A DNA stretch of 64,000 nucleotides from Azadirachta indica (Eukaryota > Streptophyta > Magnoliopsida > Sapindales > Meliaceae), in assembly GCA_022749755.1 (NCBI GenBank), contig CM040448.1, forward strand, positions 7,128,481 to 7,192,480, written 5' to 3'. Positions 1 through 10,400 of this stretch are shown here, piece after piece. Made by a program: the position numbers and the translations under genes. The first letter of the stretch is position 1. Each line of letters starts with the position of its first letter. The notes under the pieces were generated by a model that did not search any database, was not told where the DNA came from, and worked only from the letters and a program-made list of their open reading frames with translations.

Positions 1-614
1 CCACAAACAGATGGTCAAACCGAAGTAGTAAATAGGACATTGTCTACTTTGTTACATACTATCATACAAAAGAACTTGAAAACTTGGGAAGATTGCTTGC
101 CGCATGTTGAATTTGCTTATAATCATTGTGTTCATTCTGCCACTAAGTTTTCACCTTTTGAAATTGTCTATGGTTTTAATTCACTAACTCATTTGAATTT
201 AACTCTTTTACTTATGAATGAGCGTGTTAATTTAGATGGCAAGAAGAAAGCTGATTTCATTAAGCAGATTCATGAGAAAGCAAAGCAACATATAGAACAA
301 CGAATGAAACAATATGCCAAGCAAGCCAATAAAGGACGCAAGAAGGTTGTCTTTAAATCAGGAAATTTGGTTTGGTTACATATGAGGAAGGAGCGTTTTC
401 CTAAGTAAAGACGTTCTAAACTTCTACCTAGGGGAGATGGCCCATTTCGAGTAGTAGAACGCATCAATGACAATGCCTACAAACTTGAACTACCAAGCGA
501 GTATGGGGTTAGTACAACATTTAATGTTTCTAACTTATCTCCTTTTGATGTAGGTAGCAATTTGAGGACAAATCCTTTTCAAGAGGGGGAGAATGATGCA
601 AACGAAGTTATGTA
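1..614 (+). pseudogene. Chromovirus (Ty3/gypsy, probably CRM-like) pol 3' end: integrase C-terminus
   Basis: This is the end of a Ty3/gypsy polyprotein that runs in from outside the window. The opening codons read [14 protein letters not shown], the conserved integrase stretch after the last catalytic region. The AYN and PFEIVYG blocks follow, then the GDLVWLH-like block near 365-390. A TAA at 406 interrupts the frame. Downstream the frame continues with a [19 protein letters not shown] block (about 437-500) and an acidic tail ending at 614. The wording of these blocks fits chromoviruses, most likely the CRM clade, where the 3' LTR overlaps the end of pol. The copy is dead because of the premature stop. 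The clade is inferred from motif wording, not from a tree. Confidence 0.85.
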
Positions 615-1700
615 ACTACATAAACAAGAGGAGAACCTCAGACATAAGATTAGAGACACTCAGTTATAGCATTTATATGATTCGCTAAGCGTGCCGAGTG
701 GACCGATTACAAGAGCTAGAGCCAAGACATTGGAAAGTGTCTTAAATGGACTAATTACGAAGATGTATGATTCAAATACAATTCAAGATATACGTCTTGA
801 AGAATTAGGCTTAGTGAACATCATTCAAGCGATCAGAGTCCAAGAAGACTAATATAAAAATATTTGAAAATTGTAGTCCATTTATATAATTTTAAGAATC
901 TTAAAATGATGTAATCACTTACATCATACACATTCGACGTCATTGCTTACGTCATTCGACGTCATTGCTTATATTTTCATGTTTGAAATTTACAGGTTTT
1001 AAAAGTCATAAAGTTTGAATTTATTTTGTCAAATTATTAGGTAGGATTGATAGCCTAACTTTTGACATTTTCCCTTTGTATTTACCTATAAAAAGGCTTT
1101 CATTTCTTGAAATAAAACAAGCAATTTTGAGTGTTAAATTATTTCTTATAAGTTCTTGTTCTTGATTTCTTCAAGTTTAATTTTTTGTGGCGTTCAAAAC
1201 AATCAAACTTATCATTTAGATTCTTAAGTATTTTCGTAAGGATTCTTGGTGTGACGTTTGAGTAAATTATAGTCTTGGTTCTTATCTAGATAGGTATCGG
1301 GTCAAGGCTCTATAAACTTGCACTTTGGAAAAATCTTGGAGTTCTTTACTATATTCGGTGTTAGGTTTCGTCACGATATTGGCAAGGTTCGTATCAAGGT
1401 TTTTAGATTAACTTGTCAAACTTCGACCTAGAGATTCTTTCCTCCAGTTCCTCTAGCTTGAATAGTATAGATTATGACAATTAGTTTTGTATCCCTTTTG
1501 AAGCTAGACTTAGGTTTCTAAGCACCCTTAGTGTGTCAATACCTATAATTGCAACCCTTCTTGCCACAATTTACTCTTTGTTTGAAAATCTTGAGTCGAT
1601 AATGATATCCGATGATTCTTAATTTTTTGTGCAGGAAGGAATGAAGTCCAATAGACCTAAGAGTGGGAATTAGGAAGCCTTCATAAGCTTGCCTAGTCTG
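594..1700 (+). repeat. 3' LTR of the first chromovirus (right end approximate)
   Basis: A purine-rich tract (AAGAGGGGGAGAA, 581-593) resembles a polypurine tract and is followed by TGATGC at 594, a plausible LTR start. As in CRM-type elements, the LTR still carries pol-like coding: a GPITRARAK motif is readable near 702-725. A core promoter-like CTATAAAAAGG near 1087 and AATAAA near 1112 fit an R-region boundary. A 19-bp direct repeat (931-949 and 953-971) lies inside. The right end could not be fixed because the matching 5' LTR lies outside the window. Confidence 0.5.
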
Positions 1701-1779
1701 ATAGATAGAATTTCCCAAAATATACTAAACCTTGCTTCCTTGAGCTTTGCTTCAAAAACTGCCCCTCTTAATTTAAAGC

Positions 1780-4330
1780 CCTAAAAGGAAGTCTAGGAAC
1801 TCCCAAGATAGAAAATCGAAATAACAATGACAATGAGCATAAAAATTTAGATGCCAACGAGAGTGGCAATAAGGATGAGGGAAATAACAATGGAGAGGTA
1901 AGGCAGAGGAGGGCAATAGTGAGAATGAAGAGAATGATAGTGAGAATGAAGAGAATGATACTGAAAATGACGAAAGTAGTGGTGAAGAGGGAGAGAATGA
2001 GGGCAATGAGGACAAGAAGAATAAGTAAGGCAAAGGGGATGCAAAAGATGATGTTGGGACAAGGGAGATGGAGAGAAAGATTCTAACGCCAGTGATGTAG
2101 GGAGTTATTATGATAAGGACCCAGCCTCTGACCAAAACAGAAAAATCAGCATCTATGAGGTTGATTGGTTCATCTTTACTATAAAACCTTCTGACCTAAA
2201 ACCTTATAAAAAACTTTATCAAATCCTTAACGACATTCACCTTAGGATCCCAAGGACTAAGGACTTCCCGAGTCAGTTGTGAGATGACAAAGTAGCCTTT
2301 CACGAGGAACTATTTCACCTTGGCCTTAGGCTACCCATTCAAGGATATTTTGCTCGCCTCTTTAACTAGTTTGAGATTTCTCCTTATTAATTGAATATCA
2401 ATGGGTGGAGAATTCTCTCTGGGCTATTCGTTATTTGAACCTTCGCGAACAAAGCTGCTCCTACTCTTGAAAAAATTTGGTACATGTACTTAATCAAGAA
2501 AAATCTGAACTTGAACCTTGGCTTCTTTTATCTCTATGCTCGACCTAGAACTATTAAACCAGTGATTAACAACCCCACATATAAAAAGAGATAGAAAAAG
2601 AAATGGTTTGTAACGAAGGAAAACTGGGGTCAATATTTGCAGCCTTGGGGTTTGGAGAGAGAAATCCCAACACCTTTGCTGACAAAGCGAGTAAGTTTTA
2701 CCTTTAACCCTTTTTATCTATTCCTCTTTTCAATATTGGCCTAACTTCACTTATTTATGCTATATAAAACTCTTGGAAGGGAAGACCTGAGCTTTCTGAA
2801 TCATTCCTAAATAAAATTGACATCAGGGTAGCTCTTACTAAAAGTCATCTAGCCTTGCTCTCCAAAGAAGAACTCGTGGAATCGTGCTTAGTTAGGACTT
2901 ATCCTACTCGAGCAGAACTAAGAGCTACTAATTAGGAAGCCTAGGCCAGAAAAGGTGGGTATTTTCTTGGTTTTGCATTTTACTTTCCCTATACTCTAAT
3001 CTAAGTTCTTGTTTTTGCAAAGATAATAATGCTTCCAACACCTGTCATAGTGCTACTAAGAAACTGAGGAACTTGGTGCTCAAGTTTGGTGAAAAATGTC
3101 AAACTTTGAAATATCAAAAGATAGCTCCTTCTGACCCAACAACAGGAAAACCCAAAAGAATGTGCCTCCACCTTCACTAAAAGGTAGAACACCTGCTAAG
3201 CTAAAAAACGACATGCCTACATCTAAGGACTAAGTCACAAGAAAGGCAGACCCAAAATCTCCTCCCCTAGAACTAAGCCAATAGGGAAAAACCTAAGGTG
3301 AAGCATATAGCCCTTAAAGGCAAAAGGAAACGGGTCTTCGATGAAATTTTGAAAGAAGGAAACTTCAAGTTTGAAACCCCTTTGACTCGATCCACGACAA
3401 GCAATACTCCTCTGCATGCAATTGTAGAGTGGGAAGAACTGGTTGAGTCGGACTTTCCCGAGGCCAAAAAGTTTCACTTTCAACATTTACTTCCTTCTTT
3501 GAACAATATGGCCACCATGATATTCCTTGCAAAGTTCAAAGATTGAGAAGAGAAATCCACTAAGGTGGTGTTGGAAATGGCTTATCAGGTTATTTTGAAG
3601 GTAAGTCTTTAATACTTGACTTCTAAAATGTCTTTCTTTTACTTTACTCTAATTATAAATAACTTATTTTCTTTTCTTCGATATGCTTCTAAGTCAAGTA
3701 TTTGTTTACTCTCCACAAAGAAAAGATCAAGAAAAACACTATTGTTGTTGCCTCGATAGACAAAATAGTTGCGCTGCTAAGAAAAGAGAGGAATTCTTTG
3801 GCTAGAGACCTCGGCAAGCGCACATTGCATTAACAAGCAGCTGAGGCCAAACTTGTTAAGGAAAGAAAAGGTCGGGTCAATGAGCGGGAGAATCTCGAGG
3901 TCAAGATTTCTGAACTATCCATGAGGCAATTGAAGCTTGAATATAAGATCAAACACTTGGAATAATAGGTTAGAGATACTAAAGAGTGAGCCAAGAAAAC
4001 TGAGGAGGAGGTTGAAATTTGAAAAAGAAATTAGGATCAATGAAAGAGTTTATGTGACCTATATGGCATTGAGAGCTTTCAATTCCAATTATAACTTCAG
4101 CTCAATTTATAAGACACTTGGTCGCAAACCTTCAACACTCAACACCTTTCTTTAAGAAGAGAAGGGGGAATCTAATGGTGAAGGTGATGAACATGTAGAT
4201 GAAGTAGACTTCAATTTTGAGGATCTTAAGGCATTTGTCTCCGAAAAGAGCCTAATTGATGATATCTTGCTTGAGAGATTAGTAGAGACCTCAAAGACCT
4301 TTAGAACAATCCATGACCCGAGCTCGTCTT
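1780..4330 (+). pseudogene. Fossil of a 'putative gypsy-type transposon' protein (PF04195-like)
   Basis: Several frames on the plus strand join into a recognisable plant retroelement-associated protein. A strongly acidic Glu/Asp/Asn-rich linker comes first (about 1900-2035). A domain follows with the blocks FHLGLRLPIQGYFARL, ISPYQLNINGWR-like and KKKWF (about 2290-2640), which match the pattern of the PF04195 family. Near 3298-3545 there is a short ORF and after 3700 a charged, coiled-coil-like segment. Many stops and frameshifts are present, and apparent GTAAGT sites (for example near 3601) suggest the original gene may have had introns. The family is usually carried on Ty3-like non-autonomous elements and its molecular function is not known. 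Family assignment is from remembered motif pattern only. Confidence 0.5.
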
Positions 4331-4719
4331 AACAAAAATAGCCGACCAACAAGAATCTGTAATTTTTCTTTATGAACTAGAATCCTTAGGTGGGGTGTTT
4401 TTATATGCCATGAACTCAAGCACCCACATGGGCCATTTTATTTAACAAATTAGCTGCACTTTCACCGTCGATTGTCATTACATGCTGGGTTAGAAAAATC
4501 TTTGTATATAAATATTCCAAATAATCCTGATCAGATCAACATCGAAACAACTTTGATAACTCTCACACAAAGTATAATGCAAATAAGGACAATCATTCAT
4601 ATCTTCACACAATAAGATATATAGAACAATACTGAAAGAAGGAGAAAATAATTTAGAAGAAGTTCTTATATGTTACTTACTTCTTAAAAGTATTTATTAC
4701 TTGACGTGAGGAAATTATG
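4331..4719. other. Spacer without recognisable genes
   Basis: AT-rich sequence between the PF04195-like fossil and the 95-bp tandem repeats. I see no coding block or structural RNA. Confidence 0.5.
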
Positions 4720-5017
4720 GCTTAGATTTAAAGCTTCCTGAGATAGGTTCTCGAGTACTCTTTCTTTTCACCAAGTGAGGGTACATTTTTCCCCTGATAT
4801 GAGATAATAACAAGTACAGGTTGAAAATTTCTTAAGATGGGTTCTCAAGCACTTTTTCTCGTTTAACCAAACGAGGGGCGCTTTTTTCCACTCAATATGA
4901 GATATTAATGGGTTCAAGTTGAGAATTTTCTGAGATGGGTTTCTAAGTACTCTTTCTTGTTTAACCGAGCGAGGTGTATTTTTCACCCGATATAAGATAC
5001 TAATGGGCTTGATAAGA
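4720..5017. repeat. About 95-bp tandem repeats, first block (3 degenerate copies)
   Basis: Three diverged copies of a unit of roughly 95 bp, each with the landmarks GAGATGGGTTCTCAA, an ACTCTTTCTCGTTTAACC-like segment, GAGGGG, CATTTTTCACCCGATATGAGAT and AATGGGCTTAAGTTGAGAA. The same unit resumes at 6445-6830 after an unrelated 1.4-kb stretch. Such arrays are common in the non-coding 3' region of Tat-type Ty3 elements, which fits the Tat pol fragment downstream at 6990-8280. Confidence 0.75.
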
Positions 5018-6440
5018 ATGTAGAATGCCATATTTTTCTCCCTTAATTTTTTAGTCTTTATGCTTATTTAGTTCTTAAATGTACTCATTATTCTCATATT
5101 TTGATTTAGGATGCTAATGAAGACATTAAGTGCAAAACGAAGCTAATTGCAGGATTTTGGATAGTTTCAACATCGCTTCATAATCTGGGCATAATTTTCT
5201 CATCCAAGCTTGAATTGAGATGATTCAAGATTCTGTAGAACATCAAGAAAAGGATCTACAACTTTCATATTTTGAGTTTTGAGAGATTCTGGCTACATCA
5301 AGGACGAATTTGGGCTTGAAATTGCTACACCTGTGTGGTTTACGCTATGGAATGTTCCTTGGCCCACAATTCTAATACACATATTTAATATGGTTTATTT
5401 TTGGAAGTTTTCAGATCTTTTGCATGGAAATTATAGCTAAAATCACCACCCTCCTATTTACATTAAGATTTTATTTTGTTTTTAATATTTTTCCTTAATT
5501 AGTCAGATTTGAATGGTTTTATTTTAGGAGATTTGGTAGATTTCAAGGAGGTGAATTAATGTGTATGAAAGGGAGGAGAAATCATGAGATGGAGGACCCT
5601 TCTCTCTCTTCTCTTCTCTAATTTTTCTTTCAAACTATCATCATGGCCCTCTGTGGTTAAACTTTTATAATTGATCGAAGGAAATGGAAGCCTTGGAATT
5701 AATAAAACTGTGAGATCTAATTTGATTCTTATTGTTTAATTTATGCTTGAGTAATGAATGTTCTTCTGCGCCTATTTTCATGATTGTCTCGTTTAATTAT
5801 TAGGAGGCCTACTAGTTTATTAGTCGTTGCAATCTACTACCAGGCTAGATATCAAATCCGTAATTGTTTGATTCCTCTGATTTGTGAAGCAACTAGGATT
5901 TAATGATTTGCTGCATTAGAAATTATTAGATCTTAGGAAGAATGTTCAACTAAACTAAATGCAACCGCTTGTGCTTGCGTTGTTTAGATTAATTGGTCTC
6001 TTTAATTCTTAAAGCTGCTACTAAATTAAACCTTTAGGACTTTTCTTGGGTTATTTAGTAGTTAGGGTTAATTAGATCGCTTATTTTCTAATTAACTACA
6101 ACTAAGAAGAGATAGGAAAAATAGCTCCAACAATGAATATTCAAAGTATAAATTATATTTTAATATTGATGATCAGTTGTAAATTTCGACGGTGGATGTT
6201 GACTTAGACCATGTTTTATTCTTTTGATTAATTTTGATATTAAAATTTGAATTGTTCCGTAGTTGTCTTTTTAAAACTGTTTTCCTTATATTCAACACAC
6301 ACCCCCCCACCCAAATCCTTGTTCACGTAACCATAAAATTAGACTAGATACTCTTCATAGGAACGATCTTTACTCGCACCACTACATGTATCTTATTTAG
6401 GAGTTTAGGTTTTACTTTTGGTTGCTTGCGACAGCATACT
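5018..6440 (+). repeat. LTR-like insertion splitting the 95-bp tandem array
   Basis: About 1.42 kb with no protein-coding capacity lies between two halves of one tandem array, so it is most simply an insertion. A TG (TGTAGAATGCC) near 5020 and a CA (GCGACAGCA) near 6435 could be LTR ends, and the text resembles long Ty3 (Tat/Athila) LTRs. I did not find a convincing 5-bp target duplication with these ends, so boundaries and class remain tentative. A C-rich run (ACACACACCCCCCCACCC) lies near 6295-6312. Confidence 0.45.
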
Positions 6441-6444
6441 AAGG

Positions 6445-6830
6445 CTTGTGTTGAGAATTTGTTGAAATGGGTTCTTAAGTATTCTTCTTGGTTAAATCAA
6501 GTGAGGGTGCATTTTTCACCCGACACGAAACAATAATGGGCTTAGGAAGAGAATATGCTGAGATAGGTTCTCAAACACTGTTCTTTTTTTAACCGAGCGG
6601 GGGTGCATTTTTCACTGATATGAAATAATAATGGGCTTAGGTCGAGACGATGTTGAGATGGGATCTCAAATAATATTCTTTTTTCGATCGAGTGGGGGAG
6701 AGTTTTTACCAGTCATGAAATAATAATGGGCTCAAGTTGAGAATATGCTAAGATGATTTTTCAAACATTATTCTTTTTCAATCAAGCAGGGGCATATTTT
6801 TCACCCAACATGAGAGCTTGATCAGGCATT
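6445..6830. repeat. About 95-bp tandem repeats, second block (4 degenerate copies)
   Basis: Four more copies of the unit described at 4720, again with the GAGATGGG...TCTCAA, GAGGGTGCATTTTTCACC and AATAATGGGCTTAG landmarks. Copies have diverged by many substitutions and small indels. They lie just beyond the end of the Tat-type pol on the minus strand, the usual place for such arrays in these elements. Confidence 0.75.
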
Positions 6831-6969
6831 ATCTAAGCTCGATATGCCTTCAAAGTTGACCAAGGGGTGGCCTTTCCCTCTGTTGCGCACGCTTATATAT
6901 GAATATATATGTTCCTCTCTCTGTCCAAGCGCTTACATCACATAGTTAATTCAAACATATTTCAAGTAT

Positions 6970-8290
6970 ATATATATATATATATAAAGAAAAAAATTAA
7001 TTTCTATAAAATTAATCAACAACTCCTCGAGTACATTACACATGAGCTCTCTATAATCTTTTTCTTCAAAATATTTGACTCGAAATGTGGTAGCCTTAAT
7101 TTCAACAAGGATTACTGCTTCAAAACAAAAAGCCAACAAATGAGGTATTTCACTAGTTGTGGATTGGGCATTGGTTCTGTAAGCCCATAACACTTGAGAC
7201 AGTTCATCCACCCATGTTTCTTTATAACCATCAAGCTTTTTCTTCAAGGCTTTTTTGATAATCTTGTTAGCAACTTCTGCATATTCATTTGCCATTAGAT
7301 GAGCAAGAGACATTAATCTTAGGTTAATGTTTAAGTCGAAACAAAATCTTTTGAATATTTCGTTTTCAAATTGCGTCCCATTGTCAGTAATGATGGTATG
7401 CAGTATCATGAACATATAAATTAGGTTTCACTCAATGAATGTCATGGTACGTTAGTCCATGATTTTTGTCAACGACTTTGCTTCGACCCATTTGGTAAAA
7501 TAGTCAATTGCCACCATAGCATAGTTTATTTTGGCTCGTCTAGTAGGTAATGGGCTGATCATATCTAACCTCTATTGTGTAAATGACTATGGACTCAAAA
7601 GTGCCGTAAGTCTTTCTGGTGGCTGCTTTAGCACATCTCCATGAATTTGGCAACCCTAATAGGATTGGTTACTTGAGTGGCATCTTAGTGTAGGGTAGGC
7701 CAGTAATGTCCTTGCTTTAATACTTAGTGGGCCAAGGATCAGACACCTCTATAATCTCCATAGATCTCTATGTAAATTTCTTTCAGTACATAATCTATCT
7801 CTTTTAGCATCAAAACCTCAGGTATGGCAATCCAAAACTTTTCTTATATAATACCCCGTCAATGATGCTGTATTTGGCTAACTTGTTTTTGATCTTTCTG
7901 GCCTTGTCTTTATCTTCAAGCAGTTTTTCAACCTGCATATAGGCTTTAATGGGGTCCATCCATTACGTGAGACTGCCCACTCACCCGATTCACCATTAAC
8001 TAGGAATTTCCTTTTACTTCGAGGCATTTCTCACCGATTAATTAGGCTATACGCAAGCCTGTCAACAATGCTTCATACTTAACTTCATTGTTGGCAACAT
8101 TAAACTTAAACCACAAGGCATATACAAGCTCTATTCCATTTAGCTCCATTCCATTTAGCTCCACAAGGACTATTTTTGATCCTCCTCCTTGTGAATTAGA
8201 TGCTCCATCAATATAAAGTCGACAAGGTAGGATTGTTGGTTCAGGGCCAGATATATTCTCGGAGGTTTATACTGATGAGGCATCAGGCTT
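6970..8290 (-). pseudogene. Tat-clade Ty3/gypsy pol fragment (RNase H to integrase)
   Basis: Read on the minus strand from 8290 downward. An RNase H-type region near 8280-8010 has a YIDGASNSQGGG-like start and a NNEVKYEALLTGLR-like block. An integrase zinc-finger approach follows near 7700-7800 (SLAH.VLKQGHYWPTL). The integrase core ORF at 7415-6951 contains HTIITDNGTQFE, a substituted AHLMANEYAEV block and LWAYRTNAQSTTSEIP. These blocks are typical of Tat/Ogre-type plant elements. The part between 8000 and 7420 is riddled with stops. The (TA)n tract at 6966-6986 runs into the end of the last ORF, whose final residues are artefactual. An inactive remnant. Confidence 0.8.
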
Positions 8291-10400
8291 TAGTGACCTC
8301 AGGATATTCCTTCCAAACTATATATATATATATAGGATTTTAAGTCAAGTTGTTGATAAAATAATTTTCATTCAAAGTTCAATATCATCAACTATATGCC
8401 CAATACGTTATTATTTGCTTTATTACAAGGCTCAGTTGTATACTAGTCAACTAGCCCTCTCTTCACTATTCACTTACTTTTGTAGGCTACTGCTTCTTTT
8501 AAGAAAAGTAACTTTAAGATATTTTGACAATTAAGAAGAAGCAATTGGCAAATATAGGATTGTGATGGGGCTAATGTTAAATTATATATTACTTTATAAT
8601 TAGTTGAAAATGTTTTAATGCATTGTTTATAAGCCTTTTGGAAGCTTAATTATTGTTGGTTTAATGTTGCTTTGGTACAACTTCAAAAAATAACAATCAT
8701 TTAAACAATGTGAAATGCTGCAATGTATAGAGAGGAATGAAAATTGGAATTACTTGCTATTGTTTTTGGCTACTGATTATGGTACAGTTTACTATTGTTT
8801 ACTACTATTTTCTATTGTTGGTTGTGCTGTAGTTTACCACTAGTTGCCACTGTTTTCTATTGCTACTTGTGCTATTTTGTGCTGGTGTTGACTTGTGTTA
8901 TTTTTTGGCTGCAAGTTTGGCCGGGCTACACTGTGTTTTATTATAGGTTTGCTTGGGCTGCATATTTAAAAAAGATGTAGCTTTTACTTGAACTTATTAT
9001 TGTACTTGTTCTTAATATTAGTATATGTTTGTATTTTGTACCCATACTTAGAAAACTTATCTTTGTTATTGAATTATATATGAATACTTGCAAGTTATAT
9101 ATTAAATTGTGTTTTTAATTGTAAGTTTAATTTTCAATGTTTAATTTACAATATTTATTCTACAAGTAAGTTTTTTATTATTATATATTTTTTTATTATT
9201 ATATTGCTATTAATTTATTGCAATTGATATTTTAAAAATTGATATAAACATTATTATTAACAATAAAAATTAATTTCATTTTTTTAATTTAAAAATATTT
9301 ACTGATACTTGTTGATGTCAAATTTTGATAATCTAACATCGAACAACAAATATCCTAATGTGTTGTGGATAAACTTGCAAAAAGAAACACAATTAGAGAA
9401 AAGTCAGTTTCCCGACAAAAGCTCTCCGGTGCTTAAGTCAAAAATAGTTTTTAGGAAAAAGATTAGTAAAATAGGAATTCAATAGTGTGGGAAGCTTCAA
9501 CATACCTATTTCCATAATTTTTCACCCTTTATACGTCTATCTTGAGTCAACTTACAACATATTTGGTGGGAGGGTCAAAGTTGGTGAGATTATTATATAA
9601 AATGAGATCTTAGGCGATTATTCCGCGATTTTCCTGTCATTCGATTGTAGCTGCTCATTTTTGAAAACTTTTTCAAGGTAGTACTTTGCCTTTTTCTTCC
9701 GAGCTCACAACTTTTGCAAACTAAAGACAAATCTTCCTTTGAGATATCCAGGTGTTGGGTAACAATGGTGAGTGATTTTCAGACGATGTTGTCCCTGTCA
9801 CCTGAGTAATGGACAACCATGAAGCAAATTTCAAGAGAAGTAGGTCCTAGGTGGTTAACCTCACAATCTTCCTACTATCTCTTCGCTGTTCGTTACTATC
9901 TCTTCGCTGTTCGTTATTTTAACGAATCTTCAGGGTAAGGTTTTTCCCATTGTTCCAAACTTGATATTTGGAATTAGACTGGTTCAACCATCTGATGTCA
10001 ATGGAAGTTTACCTTGGGATATAGCATAGGTTACCTTAAGGTAAACTATATTATCATTTGGTCTCTTCAACCCAATTGACTTGACCCAAGTATCTTTAGC
10101 ATCTAGTTTTGCTAATCTCAGGATATTTCTCCCTAAACAACACTAATCTTGTATTAGCAAACAACCAATAACATGATAGAATCCAACCAACTCTAACATT
10201 ACAAAAACATTAATGATTTCAAAGTCTTAATAAACTGTAGATACCTTGGGTACAATAAATGCTAACACTTTTATCATGATACTCTATTTGGTGAATTATT
10301 GGTTGCTGGCTGAAGCTACTACGTTACCTTGAACTAGTGTCAATAAAGCATATCACTAAACTCTACATCGGCAATGGATATTTTTTTAGTAGTGTAAGAG
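8291..10400. other. AT-rich spacer without recognisable genes
   Basis: No coding similarity seen. It holds a (TA)n microsatellite near 8321-8334, a very AT-rich stretch at 8995-9300, and a 21-bp tandem duplication (ACTATCTCTTCGCTGTTCGTT) near 9877-9922. The phrase TGATGTCAAATTTTG at about 9314 recurs at about 24999, suggesting two diverged copies of one dispersed repeat. Confidence 0.5.

Noticed and set aside
1773..2135. Minus-strand Ser/Phe-rich ORF of 120 codons
   Set aside because: It is the complement of the acidic GAG/GAA-rich linker of the plus-strand fossil, a low-complexity shadow.
5020..6436. Claim of a perfect target duplication around the insertion in the 95-bp array
   Set aside because: With TG...CA ends the flanks are AAGAA and TACTA, which do not match; boundaries left approximate.
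8795..8980. Short hydrophobic ORF as a small membrane protein
   Set aside because: It comes from a degenerate TGTTTACTACTGTT-like repeat and has no gene context.
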